Below are positions 21,283-33,411 of a DNA stretch of 64,000 nucleotides, one piece after another. Source of the DNA: Antilocapra americana (lineage: Eukaryota; Chordata; Mammalia; Artiodactyla; Antilocapridae); assembly GCA_007570785.1 (NCBI GenBank), contig ML664161.1, forward strand, positions 42,234,472 to 42,298,471. The letters are read 5' to 3'. A program made the position numbers and the translations under genes. Each line of letters begins with the position of its first letter. The stretch's first letter is position 1. Under the pieces are notes generated by a model. The model was not told the origin of the DNA. It searched no databases and saw only the letters and a list, made by a program, of their open reading frames with translations.

Positions 21283-23927
21283 TAGTAATTGCTATATCTG
21301 AAGAAAGGGGAGCATGAGAAAGGCTTCATAAGTCTGAGTAGTTCTTCAAAGATGAAGCATTATCCAGACTTTATCTTTATCTTTATCTTCCACACCTTTG
21401 TGTTGAGTGTTTGCTATGGGCTGGGCAGTTTGGGGGACTGCAAATGTGATAAGACCTATGGCTGTAGAAACTGGTAGGCTTTAGATTTTAGAAGACTTTA
21501 TATACTGTGCATGGGTTTGAGCTTCACATCTGAAGACTTTGTGAGTACAGAGTCAGAGGAGCAGTTTCTCACAATGGCTTTCTTACACACCATCATTGTG
21601 GGAAACAAAAGGATTGCAGAGATTCAAATGTTATGCCACTATTTGGCAACTCTTTTATTTATTCACTCTCAAATCCCTAACTTCATACAATGAACTATTT
21701 CTGGGTCCTTTTCAAATGGTCAGGGTCATTCAGTTCTGTTTGCATTCTCACCCTGAATACATTCCACATTTCAATCATGATGAGAGAAAACATTACTCTT
21801 GGCTTAAAGTTCCTTTCTCAATTTCTTTTCACTCCTTGGATATTGCAAAGTCCCTGAAATCAAAGTTCTTGAAGCTTAGCTTGAGGAGTCTAGGAGATAC
21901 AACTCCTAGAAAAGAGTAAATTATCACAGAGCATGCCCTCGATTCTCTGTAGGCATCTAAACACAGAGTGTGAACAAGAAGTGGCATGCTTCTGAGAGTG
22001 TGGGCCTAACATTCTAAACTGCTTAGTTCGAGTTAATAGTAAGGCTCCCTACTGGCTTTCAAGTTCTGGCTACCACTCACTGACTCCAGTCACTGACCAC
22101 CCACAACTCATTTCAAGAAATTCTGGCCCAACAGGCCTGGGTAAGATTATCCTTCAGGATGAATTTGGTTTTTTTGTTTTTTGTTTATTTTTTATGGAGC
22201 AGTTTGAATACAATGAGCTCTTGTGACTCGCTAAGAAAGCCCAGTTCCTCTCTTTGCTCAGTCTTCTCCACTCAGAGGCCCCAGTAGTTCTGGGAGAAAT
22301 TTAACCTCAAAAGACAGCCTAGCCTGGACTTCTGAAATTTTCCAGGAAGGGCTCAAGTTCTGTCTCTGTTCCCCCTTCATCCCCTGGACTAATGAGCCTA
22401 GAGTACCTACCTTCCTTATTACCACCCCGCTGTGGGTGCTCTGGACCATGTCAGTGAGAACGAGTTGAGGAAGTTCCCTCTCAGTGGGATACTGGGATCC
22501 ACTTGCCTCAGCAGCTGTCTGATAGCCTGTAGCCAAGTACACCAGCCGCTGACTCCCAGAAAGTCCAGACAGCTATGATCAAGGGGTTCAGCTACTGCTG
22601 GTTTCCTCTACATCAGCTCCTGAGGATGGGTGAATGGGGAAACTCTTTTTGCAGGAAGTAGCCACACTTCCTTTGCCCCTACCTACCACACCACCCACCA
22701 ACCAATATTTGTAACTTTAGGGAGAGTGTTCAGTTTTTAGCAGGCTGAGTTTAAAATGTAAAGTTCACTGAGAACTTTACACAGTCCTCTGACAGAACTT
22801 CACACAGAGAGGGCGCATCAGTCTCAGGTGCACCTAATTAACACTTCCCTGTCAGAGTCTCCCTTAGCTAGTGCTCCCTGAACCAGACCTCCAGCATCAG
22901 AGTACTTGCAGAACCCATTTTATTAACTTCACAGGCATTCAGGAGAGTAACTCGCCCAGCTCTCCTGCTCTCATCCTGCTCACCACTGCTTAGGCATTAA
23001 GAACAAAGATTGAAGGGTTAATCAGTTTGGTGATACTGATAATGTCAACACAGGGGGGTGGGAGGGAGCCTCTGTGACATTATTCCATGTGCCTTCAGCA
23101 CTTTGGGGGCTCATGTGCTTGATATTCTTGAAACATCATAATGTTATTCCCTAGTTAAGGTTTGCATAACTTTCTAACTAGCTCTAGAAGAGCACTTCCC
23201 CAAATCTCAATTTTCAATAATTATTTTTTTCAGAAACCAGGGGAAAACTTCTCTTAAGAGTAATGGAGGGGATTATTTGTAGTTGTGAATAAGTCTTTTA
23301 TCTCTGACTACATTTACCATGCTGACCAGAGCTCTCCCATTAGAAATGGGGTCATCCTTTTTTTTAAGAAAGCTGAATCAAAGACAGATGAATTTGTGGA
23401 TCATATTTCATGATGCTCTTGGGGAAATGAATTAGAATCAACAGACTGGAGCACCTTATACAGACTGCATCAGAATCAAAATGAGAAAAATGCTTAGGGC
23501 CAGTGCAGGTGTGCTATGCTGCCTGTGACACACACAATTCAAGCTGAGACCAGACACATATGTTGACACTATCACAAATGGTACCTGCATGTGTTTGTCC
23601 CTTACTGACCCAGTTCAGACTATTGACAGCCACTCCCAAAATAAACCTCCCTGCAACTTCCTTGACTGATGTTCAGGGACTGCTCTGGGAGTTTTGACTC
23701 CAAAGAAAAGTTCTTGGTACACATGAAGAGATATTCCACTCTTTGACAGCCAGAACACCAAAGGGTTCAGGTCTTAGTTGTGGGTAACCTGAGTCCCTCT
23801 AACAGAAAGAAAAGGATTATCTAGAGAGAATTCTGACTCAGTAAGGTTTCTGGAAGCTTCTTCAGTGCCTTCCATAGCAACCCAGCAATCTCAAGGCCCT
23901 TTTATCTCTTTGTATCAACATTTATCC
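21283..23927. other. single-copy sequence, longest repeat-poor block
   Basis: No named repeat recognised over 2.6 kb apart from a TTTATC mini-run near 21369-21388 and a T/G-rich run near 22168-22194. Open frames at 21596-21919 (107 codons) and 22258-22542 minus (94 codons) show no domain. This is a reasonable place to look for conserved non-coding elements by alignment. Confidence 0.4.
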
Positions 23928-23983
23928 TTTTTCTCAACAAATGATTATTCAGCATCCACTATTTGGCAGACATCATTCTAGGC
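23928..23983 (-). mobile_element. L2 LINE fragment (possible)
   Basis: 'tctcaacaaatgattattca', then 'gcatccactatttggcagac' and 'attctaggc' match the reverse of the L2 3' region. It abuts the MER5-like element on its right. Confidence 0.5.
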
Positions 23984-24173
23984 CAGTATTTCTCAGACTT
24001 TAGCTTGCATCAGAATTGCCTGGAAAGCTTTTTAAAACACATATTAGCAGCATCCTATGGCCAGAATTTCAAATTCAGTAGGTCTGGTGTATGAGCCAAG
24101 AATATGTGCTTCTGACTAGTTCCCAGGTGACAATTATGCATCTGGTCCAGGAACCACACCTTGAGAACCTCTG
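23984..24173 (+). mobile_element. MER5A hAT non-autonomous element
   Basis: Near full length (~190 bp): 'cagtatttctcagactttag', 'cttgcatcagaattgcctgg', 'attcagtaggtctgg', 'agttcccaggtgacaa' and terminal 'accttgagaacctctg'. The inverted terminal repeats CAGT..TCTC and GAGAAC..CTG remain visible. Confidence 0.9.
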
Positions 24174-24944
24174 TTCTCCTCACTCATAAAACAACAAAAA
24201 AGCAAAATACATGGCAAAAACATTTCTATTCTGAAAATTATACTATTTTCTGTCAAAAAAGAGCAACCACAGTGACCCATTAAAGCTGCAGTTGAACTAC
24301 TAGTATGAAGAAAGTTGGCTTCTCTTTTCCACAGTGTAGGATGGACTATGTCTTCAGAAAACATAATTGCTTGATCTCTGTTCCCTGGGAGATGAATTGG
24401 TCTTACCATCTCTCACAGAATGGGTCAAATCATTCTTTATAAGAGTATAGATAAGAAGACATCCATAAGACATTAATAATAAGATAATAAGACATTAATC
24501 TCCATTTTAAAATATGTAGACAATTCATTTCCTTCTACATAAGTTTTGGGAAAAATTCTCTTATAAAGTATATAATGGAAGGAGCAAGTTAAAAGACAAT
24601 TAAAGTAACATTGGCCAATAAAAGATCAAATTCTGACTTAATACAATAGGTAAACAATAAGAAGAAGGTAATACAAGAGAAGTTATAGAAATAGCAGCAG
24701 CTGGGCTTAAAAACTCATCTAGAGTGTGAAATGAAAGTGAGAGTGATATCAAGAGTGAGTCTTTTCTGTGTTGGAAGTTATTTACTAAATTATCATTCAC
24801 TGATTCCTAAAATCAGTAAAACTTGAAGGAAAACAAGATTGAGGAAAAGTCAATGAGATCAATTTTAGAGATTCCTTAGGCCATTCAGATGAGAAAGTTC
24901 TATTAGACAGCTGTGTCTAAAAAAGTAGAGATCGGGGTGTGTTT
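24174..24944. other. single-copy AT-rich sequence
   Basis: No recognised element. A local repetition of 'ataagacatta' occurs near 24464-24500. Confidence 0.4.
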
Positions 24945-27010
24945 TAGTCAGTCAGTAGAGTCACTCAGTTGTGTCCGACTCTTTGCGACCCATGGAATGC
25001 AGCATGCCAGGCAGCCTTGACCATTACCAACTCCTGGAATTTACTCAAACTCATGTCCATTGAGTCCATGGTGCCATCCAACCATCTCATCCTCTGTCGT
25101 CCCCTTCTCATCATACCTTCAATCTTTCCCAGCATCAGAAACTTTTTGAATGAGTCAGTTCATCCCATCAGGTGGCCAAAGTACTGAAGTTTCAACTTTA
25201 ACATCAGTTCTTCCAATGACTATTTAGGACTGATTTCCTTTAGGATGGACTGGTTGGATCTCCTTGCAGTCCAAGGGACTCTTAAGGGTCTTCTCCAACA
25301 CCACAGTTCAAAAGCATCAATTCTTTGGTGCTCACCTTTCTTAATAGTCCAACTCTCACATCCATACATGATTACTGGAAAAACCATGGCTTTGACTAGA
25401 TGGACCTTTGTTGGCAAAGTAATGTATCTGCTTTTTAATATGCTGTCTAGGTGGGTCACACCTTTTCTTCCAAGGAGCAAGCTTCTTTTAATTTCATGGC
25501 TGCAATCACCATCTGCAGTGATCTTCGAGCCCAGAAAAATAAAGTCTACTGCTATGTCCACTGTTTCTTCATCTATTTTCCATGAAGTGATGGGACCCAA
25601 TGCCATGATCTTAGTTTTCTGAATGTTGAGCCAACTTTTTCACTCTTCTCTTTCACTTTCATCAAGAGGCTCCTGAGTTCTTCTTCACTTTCTGCCACAA
25701 GGGTGGTATCATCTGCATATCTGAGGTTATTGATATTTCTCCTGGCAATCTCGATTCCAGCTTGTGCTTCATACAGTCTGGCATTTTTCATGATGTACTC
25801 TGCATATAAGTTAAATAAGCAGGGTGACAATATACAGCCTTGACATATTCCTTTTCCTCTTTGGAACCAGTCTGTTGTTCCATGTCCAGTTCTAACTGTT
25901 GCTTCCTGAACTGCATACAGGTTTCTCAAGAGGCAAGTCAGGTGGTCTGGAATTCCCATATCTTGAAGAATTTTCCACATAGTCAAAGGCTTTGGCAAAG
26001 TCAATCAAGCATAAATAGATGTTTTTCTGGAACTCTCTTGCTTTTTTGATGACCCAGCAGATGTTGGCAATTTGATCTCTGGTTCCTCTGGCTTTTCTAA
26101 ATCCAGCTTGAACATCTGGAAGTTCACAGTTCACGTATTGTTGAAGCCTTGCTTGGAGAATTTTGAGCATTGCTTTACTAGCATGTGAGATGAGTGCAAT
26201 TGTGCATTAGTTTGAGCATTCTTTGGCATTGCCTTTCTTTGGGATTGGAACGAAAACTGACATTTTCCAGTCCTGTGGCCACTGCTGAGTTTTCCAAATT
26301 TACTGGCGTACTGAGTGTAGCACTTTCACAGCATCCTCTTTTAGGATTTGAAATAGCTCAACTGGAATTCCATCACCTCCATTAGCTTTGTTCATAGTGA
26401 TGCTTCCTAAGGCCCACTTGATTTCACATTCCAGGATGTCTGGCTCTAGGTGAGTGATCACAGCATCATAGTTATCTGGGTTGTGAAGATCTTTTTGTAT
26501 AGTTTTTTCTGTGCATTCTTGCCACCTCTTATTAATATCTCCGGCTACTGTTAGATCCATAGAATTCCTGTCCTTTATTGAGCCCATTTTTGTATGAAAT
26601 GTTCCCTTGATATCTCTAATTTTCTTGAAAAGGTCTCTAGTCTTTCCAACTATATTGCTTTCCTCTGTTTCTTTGCACTGATCGCTGAGGAAAGCTTTCT
26701 TATCTCTCCTTGTTATTCTTTGGAACTCCTCATTTAAATGGGTATAACTTTCCTTTTCTCCTTTGCTTTTCATTTCTTTCTTTTTATGGCTATTTGTAAG
26801 GCATTCTCAGACAGCCATTTTACTTTTTTACATTTTTTTTTCTTGGGGATGGTGTTGCTCCCTGTTTCCTGTACAATGTCATGAACCTCCATCCATAGTT
26901 CATCAGGCATTTTCTCTATCAGATCCCTTAAATCTATTTCTCACTTCCACTGTATAATTGTAAGGGATTTGATTTAGGTCATATCTGAAGAGTCTAGTGG
27001 CTTTCACTAC
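24945..27010 (-). mobile_element. BovB LINE, about 2.1 kb, decayed ORF
   Basis: Runs from the 3' tail at about 24945 up through the RT domain and the linker upstream of it, ending in the region coding the segment between endonuclease and RT. The YADD motif is intact at 25708-25719. Coding pieces at 25220-25606, 25573-26004, 25892-26170 and 26300-26773 are in different frames, so frameshifts and stops have broken the ORF. The endonuclease domain is absent through 5' truncation at about 27010, exactly where a plus-strand BovB begins. Confidence 0.92.
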
Positions 27011-27011
27011 T

Positions 27012-27935
27012 TTCTGGTTCCAAATAGGGAAAGGAGTATGTCAAGGCTGGATACTGTCACCTTGCTTATTTAACTTATATGCAGAGTACATCATGAAAAA
27101 TGCCTGGCTGGATGAAGCACAAGCTGGAATCGAGATTGCCAGGAGAAATATCAATAACCTCAGATATGCAGATGATACCATCCTTATGACAGAAATTGAA
27201 GAGGAACTGAAGAACCTATTGATGAAAGTGAAAGAGGAGAGTGAAAAAGCTGACTTAAAGCTCAACGTTCAGAAAACTTATATCATGGCATCCAGTCTCA
27301 TCACTTCATGGCAAATAGATGGGAAACAGTGAAAACAGTGACAGACTTTAGTTTGAGGGGCTCCAAAAATCACTGCAGATGGTGATTACAGCCATGAAAT
27401 TAAAAGACGCTTGCTCCTTGAAACAAAAGTTGTGACCCATCTAGATAGCATATTAAAAAGCAGAAACATTACTTTGCCAACAAAGGTCCATCTAGTCAAA
27501 TCTATGGTTTTTCTGGTAGTCATATATGGATGAGAGAGTTGGAGTATAAAGAAAGCTGAGCACCAAAGAACTGATGCTTTTGATCTGTGGTGTTGGAGAA
27601 GACTCTTGAGAGTCCCTTAGACTGCAAGGAGATCAAACCAGTCCATCCTAAAATAAATCGGTCCTGAATATTCATGGAAGGACTGATGCTGAAGCTAAAA
27701 CTCCAATACTTTGGCCACCTGATGGGAAGAACTGACTCATTGGAAAAGACTCTAATGCTGGGAAAGACAGAAGGTGGGAAGAGATGGGGACAACAGAGGA
27801 TGAGGTCGTTGGGTGGCATCATCAACTCCATGAACATGAGTTTGGGTAAACTCCAGGAGTTGGTGATGGACAGGGCTCTCTGGCATGCTGCAGTCCATGG
27901 GGTCACAAAGAGTCGGACACAACTGAGGGGCTAAA
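27012..27935 (+). mobile_element. BovB LINE, 0.9 kb, head-to-head with the previous copy
   Basis: Starts in the RT domain at 'tggttccaaatagggaaagg' and reaches the 3' end 'cacaactgaggggctaaact'. YADD is at 27165-27176. The ORF is broken after about 27330. Its sequence is an imperfect inverted repeat of about 24945-25870, so the two copies form a ~0.9-kb arm palindrome with a ~1.1-kb spacer. No flanking duplication was found for either copy. Confidence 0.92.
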
Positions 27936-28935
27936 CTGAGGAAGAGACTGAGAGAATCTGAGACAGGAAAGAAGCTAAGTGTACAACATTCTTTTGAGTA
28001 ACTTGTCTATGAAGTGATAAATAAAGAAATTGTGGTTTTTTATAGAAAAGGATTTTTTCATGAGAGGCTTAAATATGCTATATGTTAAGAATCTAAATGA
28101 AGGACATGAAAAAGTTGAAACATGCAAGAGAAAGACAGAGAGAGACACAGAGTCAGAGAAATGGAGAGAAGGAATGAGAATGACCAAGAACACTGATGTT
28201 TGAATTCCCTTTGAGCAGGAAGTATATATAATTCTTCCTTGAGACTCCAAGGAAAGGAGGTAAGGCTATGTGCATCAGTTGATCCATTTGTAGGAAGGTA
28301 AGAAAGCCTGTGATTGAGAGCCTATAACCTTTCATGCAATAGGAGGAAAAGTTGTTTTCTGATATGGAAAAGAGACCCAATAAACAGTTTATGGAGGGAG
28401 AAGTTTGGAGGGAAAAGTTTCTCACAGTGTGAGAAATAGAAGAATCAATGCATGAGAAAAATCAGATGGTATGGAGAACTTCAGTAGCATTCCAGACTAT
28501 GAATTTTTAATGGCACCATTTTTCTCAGTAGCAGTCAATAGTCCAAGTGAGGAGTAGAAAAGAAGAATTAAAAAATGACTTGCTGGTTGGTTTGCTTCTT
28601 CATAATGTCAACAGGGCTACAAAATCAAGGACAATAGCAAAGAACACTGGAAAAGATTATCAAGGGAAAATAAGAACGAAACAGTATTTCAGAAGCCAAA
28701 GGAGATTTTCCTTTTAGAAGGACTAGGTGATGGACCATGGAGTCTAGTATACAGACCTCTGAAGGTAAGCAAAGCTATGAATGAAGTGATGGATTCTTTG
28801 AAAATCAGAGTTCAGAGTGTTGGAGAGTGAGAAACTAAAGAGACAGGAGAAAAAAATGCCCAGTACCTGGTGTATTTACATTTATGTAACACTGTGATCT
28901 AAATATTGTTTAATATTAATTTGCTGAATCCACAT
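27936..28935. other. single-copy A-rich sequence
   Basis: Purine-rich with GAGA stretches around 28128-28170. No recognised element or exon. Confidence 0.4.
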
Positions 28936-29142
28936 GGGCTTCCCAGGTAGCTCAAACGGTGAAGAATCTGCCCGCAATGTGAAAGACCTGGGTTCGATAC
29001 CTGGGTTGGGAAGATTTCTAAAGAGGGACATTTCAACCCCCTTCAATATTCTTGCCTGGAGAATTCCATGGATAGAGGAGCCTGGTAGGCTACAGTCCAT
29101 GGAGTTTCACAGAGTCAGACTTGGCTGAGCAACTAACACTTT
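28936..29142 (+). mobile_element. Bov-tA SINE
   Basis: 'gggcttcccaggtagctcaa' head, 'cctgggttcgatacctgggt' B-box region, 'cttgcctggagaattccatg' and the end 'gctgagcaactaacactttc'. Full length. Confidence 0.92.
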
Positions 29143-29154
29143 CACAAATTCATA

Positions 29155-29330
29155 TAATAACCTTAAGAACCATTATCACGGTTATGGCCCCCAATATACA
29201 GATGAGGAAATCTGAGTCACAGAGAAATTTACATGCCTGTGATCACACAGATACTAAGCAGTAGAGCTGGAATTTAAAGCTAGGCAATTTGTCTACAGAA
29301 GTTGTGCTGGTAGTCAATATTTTATGTTGC
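29155..29330 (-). mobile_element. MIR SINE relic
   Basis: 'caatatacagatgaggaaat', 'ctgagtcacagagaaattta', 'tgatcacacagatactaagc' and 'agtagagctggaatttaaag' in order. A good MIR core match in reverse. Confidence 0.85.
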
Positions 29331-29372
29331 CTCTGCTTTGACATTTTAGATTTCAGAGTTGCTCTGAGCCAA

Positions 29373-29512
29373 TAGCTTTCAGTCTTGGTTGCACCTTAGA
29401 TTCACCAAAGCTACACACCAAATCAAAATCTCTGAAAGTGGGATCCAGGGATTTGTGTTTTTATAAAGCTTCTCAGGTGATTGCAGTGTGCAAACTAGGG
29501 TGAGAATCACTG
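29373..29512 (-). mobile_element. MER5A-like hAT element, internally deleted
   Basis: 'tttcagtcttggttgcacc' at the left, 'aatcaaaatctctgaaagtg' and 'gatttgtgtttttataaagc' in the middle, 'ctcaggtgattgcagtgtg' and 'tgagaatcactg' at the right. Confidence 0.8.
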
Positions 29513-29555
29513 ATCTAGACGTAAATGAAGAAGCAGCAGAAGTTAATATGATCAT

Positions 29556-29774
29556 GCTGTGCCATGCTGTGTGCTTAGTCGCTCAGTCATGTCCGACTCT
29601 TTGCAACCCCATGGACTGCAGCCTACCAGGCTCTTGTGTCCACGGGATCCTCCAGACAACAATACTGGAGTGAGTTGCCATTCCCTCCTCCATGGAATCT
29701 TCCCAACCCAGAAATCAAACCCAGGTCTCCTTTACAGGTGGATTCTTTACCATCTGAGCCACCAGGGAAGTCCA
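29556..29774 (-). mobile_element. Bov-tA SINE with perfect 11-bp target-site duplication
   Basis: 'cgctcagtcatgtccgactc' at the left and 'ctgagccaccagggaagtcc' at the right. Exact duplication aatatgatcat at 29545-29555 and 29775-29785. Confidence 0.95.
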
Positions 29775-29785
29775 AATATGATCAT

Positions 29786-30212
29786 ATTGATAGACAAATC
29801 AAAGTAGAGGAAACCAGAGTCAAAATGCTAACAAGAAAATGCTGCACCCAGGTAGGATATAGAAGAATTCAGAGTCTCTCTGGACAATGAGATGGTACAC
29901 AGATTAAGAATGAGAAGAAAGACAAAAATTCAGATAATAATCTCTCTAGAGAATAATGATGAAACTTAATGTCTAATTTCCAACTCACATCCCTGAGTAT
30001 AGTAGAGGATTTATCTTCAAACTCAGAACAACATTAAAAAATTGAATGATCTTCCTGGGAAAAACCAGGCTTTAATGTGAGTGCCACACCCCAGAGTAAA
30101 GCTCTCTTCAATTTGGGACTAGAGTGTGTGGGGAGCGGCACACATACCTGTCTGCTTCTCCCACTAGTGTACCTAAAATGAAGCACACCAATCAACTACG
30201 TACAACACAAAT
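29786..30212. other. single-copy sequence
   Basis: No element recognised between the two minus-strand SINEs. Confidence 0.35.
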
Positions 30213-30223
30213 GCCCTTAGAGG

Positions 30224-30415
30224 TGAAAGTGAAAACTGCTCAGTTTCGTCTGACTCTTTGTAACCCCGTGGGCTATACAGTCTATGGAATTGTTCAGGCC
30301 AGAATACTGGAGTGGGTATCCTTTCCCTTCTCCAGGAGATCTTCCCAACCCAGAAAATAAACCCAGGTATCCCACATTGCAGGTGGATTCTTCACCAGCT
30401 GAGCCACCAGGGAAA
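30224..30415 (-). mobile_element. Bov-tA SINE (GTGAAAGT-tail type)
   Basis: 'gtgaaagtgaaaactgctca' at the left and 'cagctgagccaccagggaaa' at the right. Duplicated flanks gcccttagagg (30213-30223) and gcccttaaagg (30416-30426) differ by one base. Confidence 0.93.
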
Positions 30416-30750
30416 GCCCTTAAAGGCAACAAGCTTAAATAGCTGTGTAAGAAAACCATGCCAGCTGATCTAACTCTTATGAATGTTAACAACCAACTGC
30501 AGATGATCAGATCATTTGTTTCCTTTCAACTAGGATGATATTAATTGTAGAATATGTTATTTTATGTATCACAGAAAAAGCACTGCCAATTAAATTGTGA
30601 CATTTCACTGATTTTAAGATGCACCCTCATTTCAGTGCAATTTTCATTTGAGTCGATTCTAATAAAGTGGATGAACCTAAAGCCTGTTACACAAAGTGAA
30701 GCAAGTCAGAGAAAAACATATAAATATAACATATTAATGCATATATATGG

Positions 30751-31630
30751 CATCCCTGCTTATTTAACTTATATGCAGAGTACATCATGAGAAACGCTGG
30801 GCTGGAAGAAGCACAAGCTGGAATCAAGATTCCTGGGAGAAATATCAATAACCTCAGATATGCAGATGACACCACCCTTACAGCAGAAAGTGAAGAGGAA
30901 CTAAAAAGCCTCTTGATGAAAGTGAAAGAGCAGAGTGAAAAAGTTGGCTTAAGGCTCAACATTAAGAAAACTAAGATCATGGCATCTGGTCCCATCACTT
31001 CATGGGAAATAGATGGGGAAACAGTGGAAACAGTGTTAGACTTTATATTTTGGGGCTCCAAAATCACTATAGATGGTGATTGCAGACATGAAATGAAAAG
31101 ACGCTAACTCCTTGGAAGGAAAGTTATGACCAACCTAGATAGCATATTGAAAAGCAGAGACATTACTTTGCCAGCAAAGGTCCGTCTAGTCAAGGCTATG
31201 GTTTTTCCAGTAGTCATGTATGGATGAGAGAGTTGGATGGTGAAAAAGGCTGAGTGTCGAAGAATTGATGCTTTTGAACTGTGGTGTTGGAGAAGACTCT
31301 TGAGAGTCCCAAGGCAGATCCAACTAGTCTATCCTAAAGGAGATCAGTCCTGGGTGTTCATTGGAAGTACTGATGTTGAAGCTGAAACTCCAATACTTTG
31401 GCCACCTCATGCAAAGACTTGACTCACTGGAAAAGACCTTGATGCTGGCAAGGATTGGGGGCAGGAGGAGAAGGGGATGACAGAGGATGAGATGGCTGGA
31501 TGGCATTACTGACTCAATGGACATGGGTTTGGGTGGACTCCAGGAGTTGGTGATGGACAGGGAGGCCTGGTGTGCTGTGGTTCATGGGGTCACAAAGAGT
31601 CAGACATGACTGAGTGACTGAACTGAACTG
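30751..31630 (+). mobile_element. BovB LINE nested in L1
   Basis: 0.88 kb from the end of the RT domain to the 3' end. YADD is at 30859-30870 in a 106-codon open piece, with stops later. The tail repeats 'ctgaactgaactg'. The 6-bp atatgg occurs at 30745-30750 and 31631-31636, exactly restoring the L1 reading across the site, so it is the likely target-site duplication. Confidence 0.93.
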
Positions 31631-31774
31631 ATATGGAATCTAGAAAGAGGTACTAATGAACATATCTACAGGGCAGCAATGGAAATGCAGACATAGAGAA
31701 CAGACTTTTAGACACAGTAGGGGAGGAAGAAGGTGGGGTGATTTTGAGAGAGTAGCATTGAAACATACACATTA

Positions 31775-31983
31775 ATAAGTGTTAGTTGCTCAGTCATGCT
31801 CAACTCTTTGCAGCCCCATGGACTGCAGCTCACCAGGCTCCTCTATCCATGAGATTTTCCAGTCAAGAATACTGGAGTGGGTTGCCATTTCCTTCTCCAG
31901 GGGATCTTGCCAACCCAGGGCTCAAACCTGGGCCTCCTGTACTACAGGCAGATTCTTAACCAACTGAGCTACAAGGGAAGCCC
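31775..31983 (-). mobile_element. Bov-tA SINE nested in L1
   Basis: Reverse-oriented full SINE: 'gttgctcagtcatgctcaac' on the left, 'ctgagctacaagggaagccc' on the right. Exact 13-bp duplication aacatacacatta at 31762-31774 and 31984-31996 restores the L1 across the site. Confidence 0.95.
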
Positions 31984-32231
31984 AACATACACATTACCAT
32001 CTGTAAAATAGATCGTCAATAGGAATTCATTGTATGACACAGGAAACCCAGAGCCAGTGTTCTGTGACCACCTAGAGGAGTGTGATGAGAAGGGAGGTGG
32101 AAGGGAGGTCTAAGAAGGAGGGGACATATGTATACCTATGGATGATTCATGTTGGTGTATAGTAGAAATCATCACAATATTAATATTTAATTTAATATCC
32201 AATTAAAAATAAATAAAATTAAAAAATAAAG

Positions 32232-33173
32232 TATTTAGAACAAAAGAATCTTAAAGAAAAGATTAAGTGTCTTAAATTGATTTCATTCAGAATTTAGGAA
32301 AACTAGTGGCACAAAAATGAAGGAAAATAAACTAAACCATTGACCTCGAAAGTAAGAACAATTCAAAATTTGAAAGTATTTTATTATATATGCTCAGAAA
32401 GGTTTAAGAAAATATTGACTCCAAAAAGTAAAAGTAGGATACTAAGTCAAAATAAAGAAATCTGAGTGTAAAAAAGAGTTTTTAGAAGTTTAGAATGTGA
32501 TTAACCAAATTTTTTTAAATTGGGAAAGAAGCCATAATACGGTCAAAGAAATTTCCCACAATATAAATCAGCATAGAAAAGGATACAGAATTTATTAGCA
32601 AAGCCTAAGGTTAGAAAAGTATTGCAAGATATCCGACACACATCTAATGCCTGTTCTACGGAAAAAGGACAGAGAAAATGAAAGAGAGGAGTAAGATTTT
32701 AAAAAATGGAGTATATGGTTTAGAGCTACAGTACTACCCAAGTTTTCAGATTCAGGGTGGATAGAATGCCAAGCAGGATGAATGAAAAATTAAAATTTCA
32801 AAGACAAAGGGGAAAAATTTCCCAAAGTTTTCAAGAAAAAAAATAGGGAAGAGTGTTAATAAACAGAATAACAGACAGGTCGCCATCCAAAGTCTAATCA
32901 ATATCAGAGAATACCAAAAGGCAATGCAGTAAATGCCTTCAAACTTACACACACACACACATACAAATGCCATATAACCTCAAAGTACTGTACTCAGCCA
33001 AAATATTGGCAAAGCAGGAAGGTAAAGTCAGAGTATTTTAGTCATGAATATACTTTTTATCTTTTACCCACCATTTCTGGAAAATATTTCTTGTGGAAGT
33101 ACTAGAACAAACTTCATGTCTGTATGGCATTTGTACATGTGTTTATGTGTGTGCATGTGTGCAATTTGACATG
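32232..33173. other. single-copy A-rich sequence
   Basis: No recognised element other than a short (CA)n near 32947-32962 and a TG-rich patch near 33130-33165. Confidence 0.4.
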
Positions 33174-33411
33174 TCGTTGTTGTTCAGTTGCTAAGTCATA
33201 TCTGACTCTTTGCAACCCCATGGCCTGCAGCACACTAGGCTTTTCTGTTCTCCACTATCTCCCGGAATTTGCTCAAATTCACGTCCACTGAGTAGGTGAT
33301 GCTATCTAACCATCTCTTCCTCTGTCACCCCCTTCTCCTTTTGTCTTTAATCCTTCCCAGGATCAAGGTCTTTTCCAATAAGTCAGCTCTTTGCTTCAGC
33401 TGATCAAACTT
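33174..33411 (-). mobile_element. BovB 3'-end fragment
   Basis: GTT-type tail, 'ctgactctttgcaaccccat', 'cagcacactaggcttttctg' and 'gcatcaggtggccaaa'-like 'gcttcagctgatcaaac' at the truncated end. Diverged. Confidence 0.85.

Larger units (their letters stand above)
30641..32231 (+). mobile_element. L1 3' end hosting a BovB and a Bov-tA
   Basis: L1 segments at 30641-30750, 31631-31774 and 31984-32231 are collinear: 'agtggatgaacctaaagcct' and 'atattaatgcatatatatgg', then 'atatggaatctagaaagagg' and 'tagcattgaaacatacac', then 'aggaattcattgtatgacac', 'ggacatatgtatacctatgg' and an A-rich tail. It is the 3' UTR of a somewhat older ruminant L1, split twice by later insertions. Confidence 0.9.

Noticed and set aside
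26300..26773. 157-codon minus-strand frame in BovB
   Set aside because: A real BovB-derived fragment (linker upstream of RT) but one of several out-of-frame pieces of a dead element; listed under the BovB, not as a gene.
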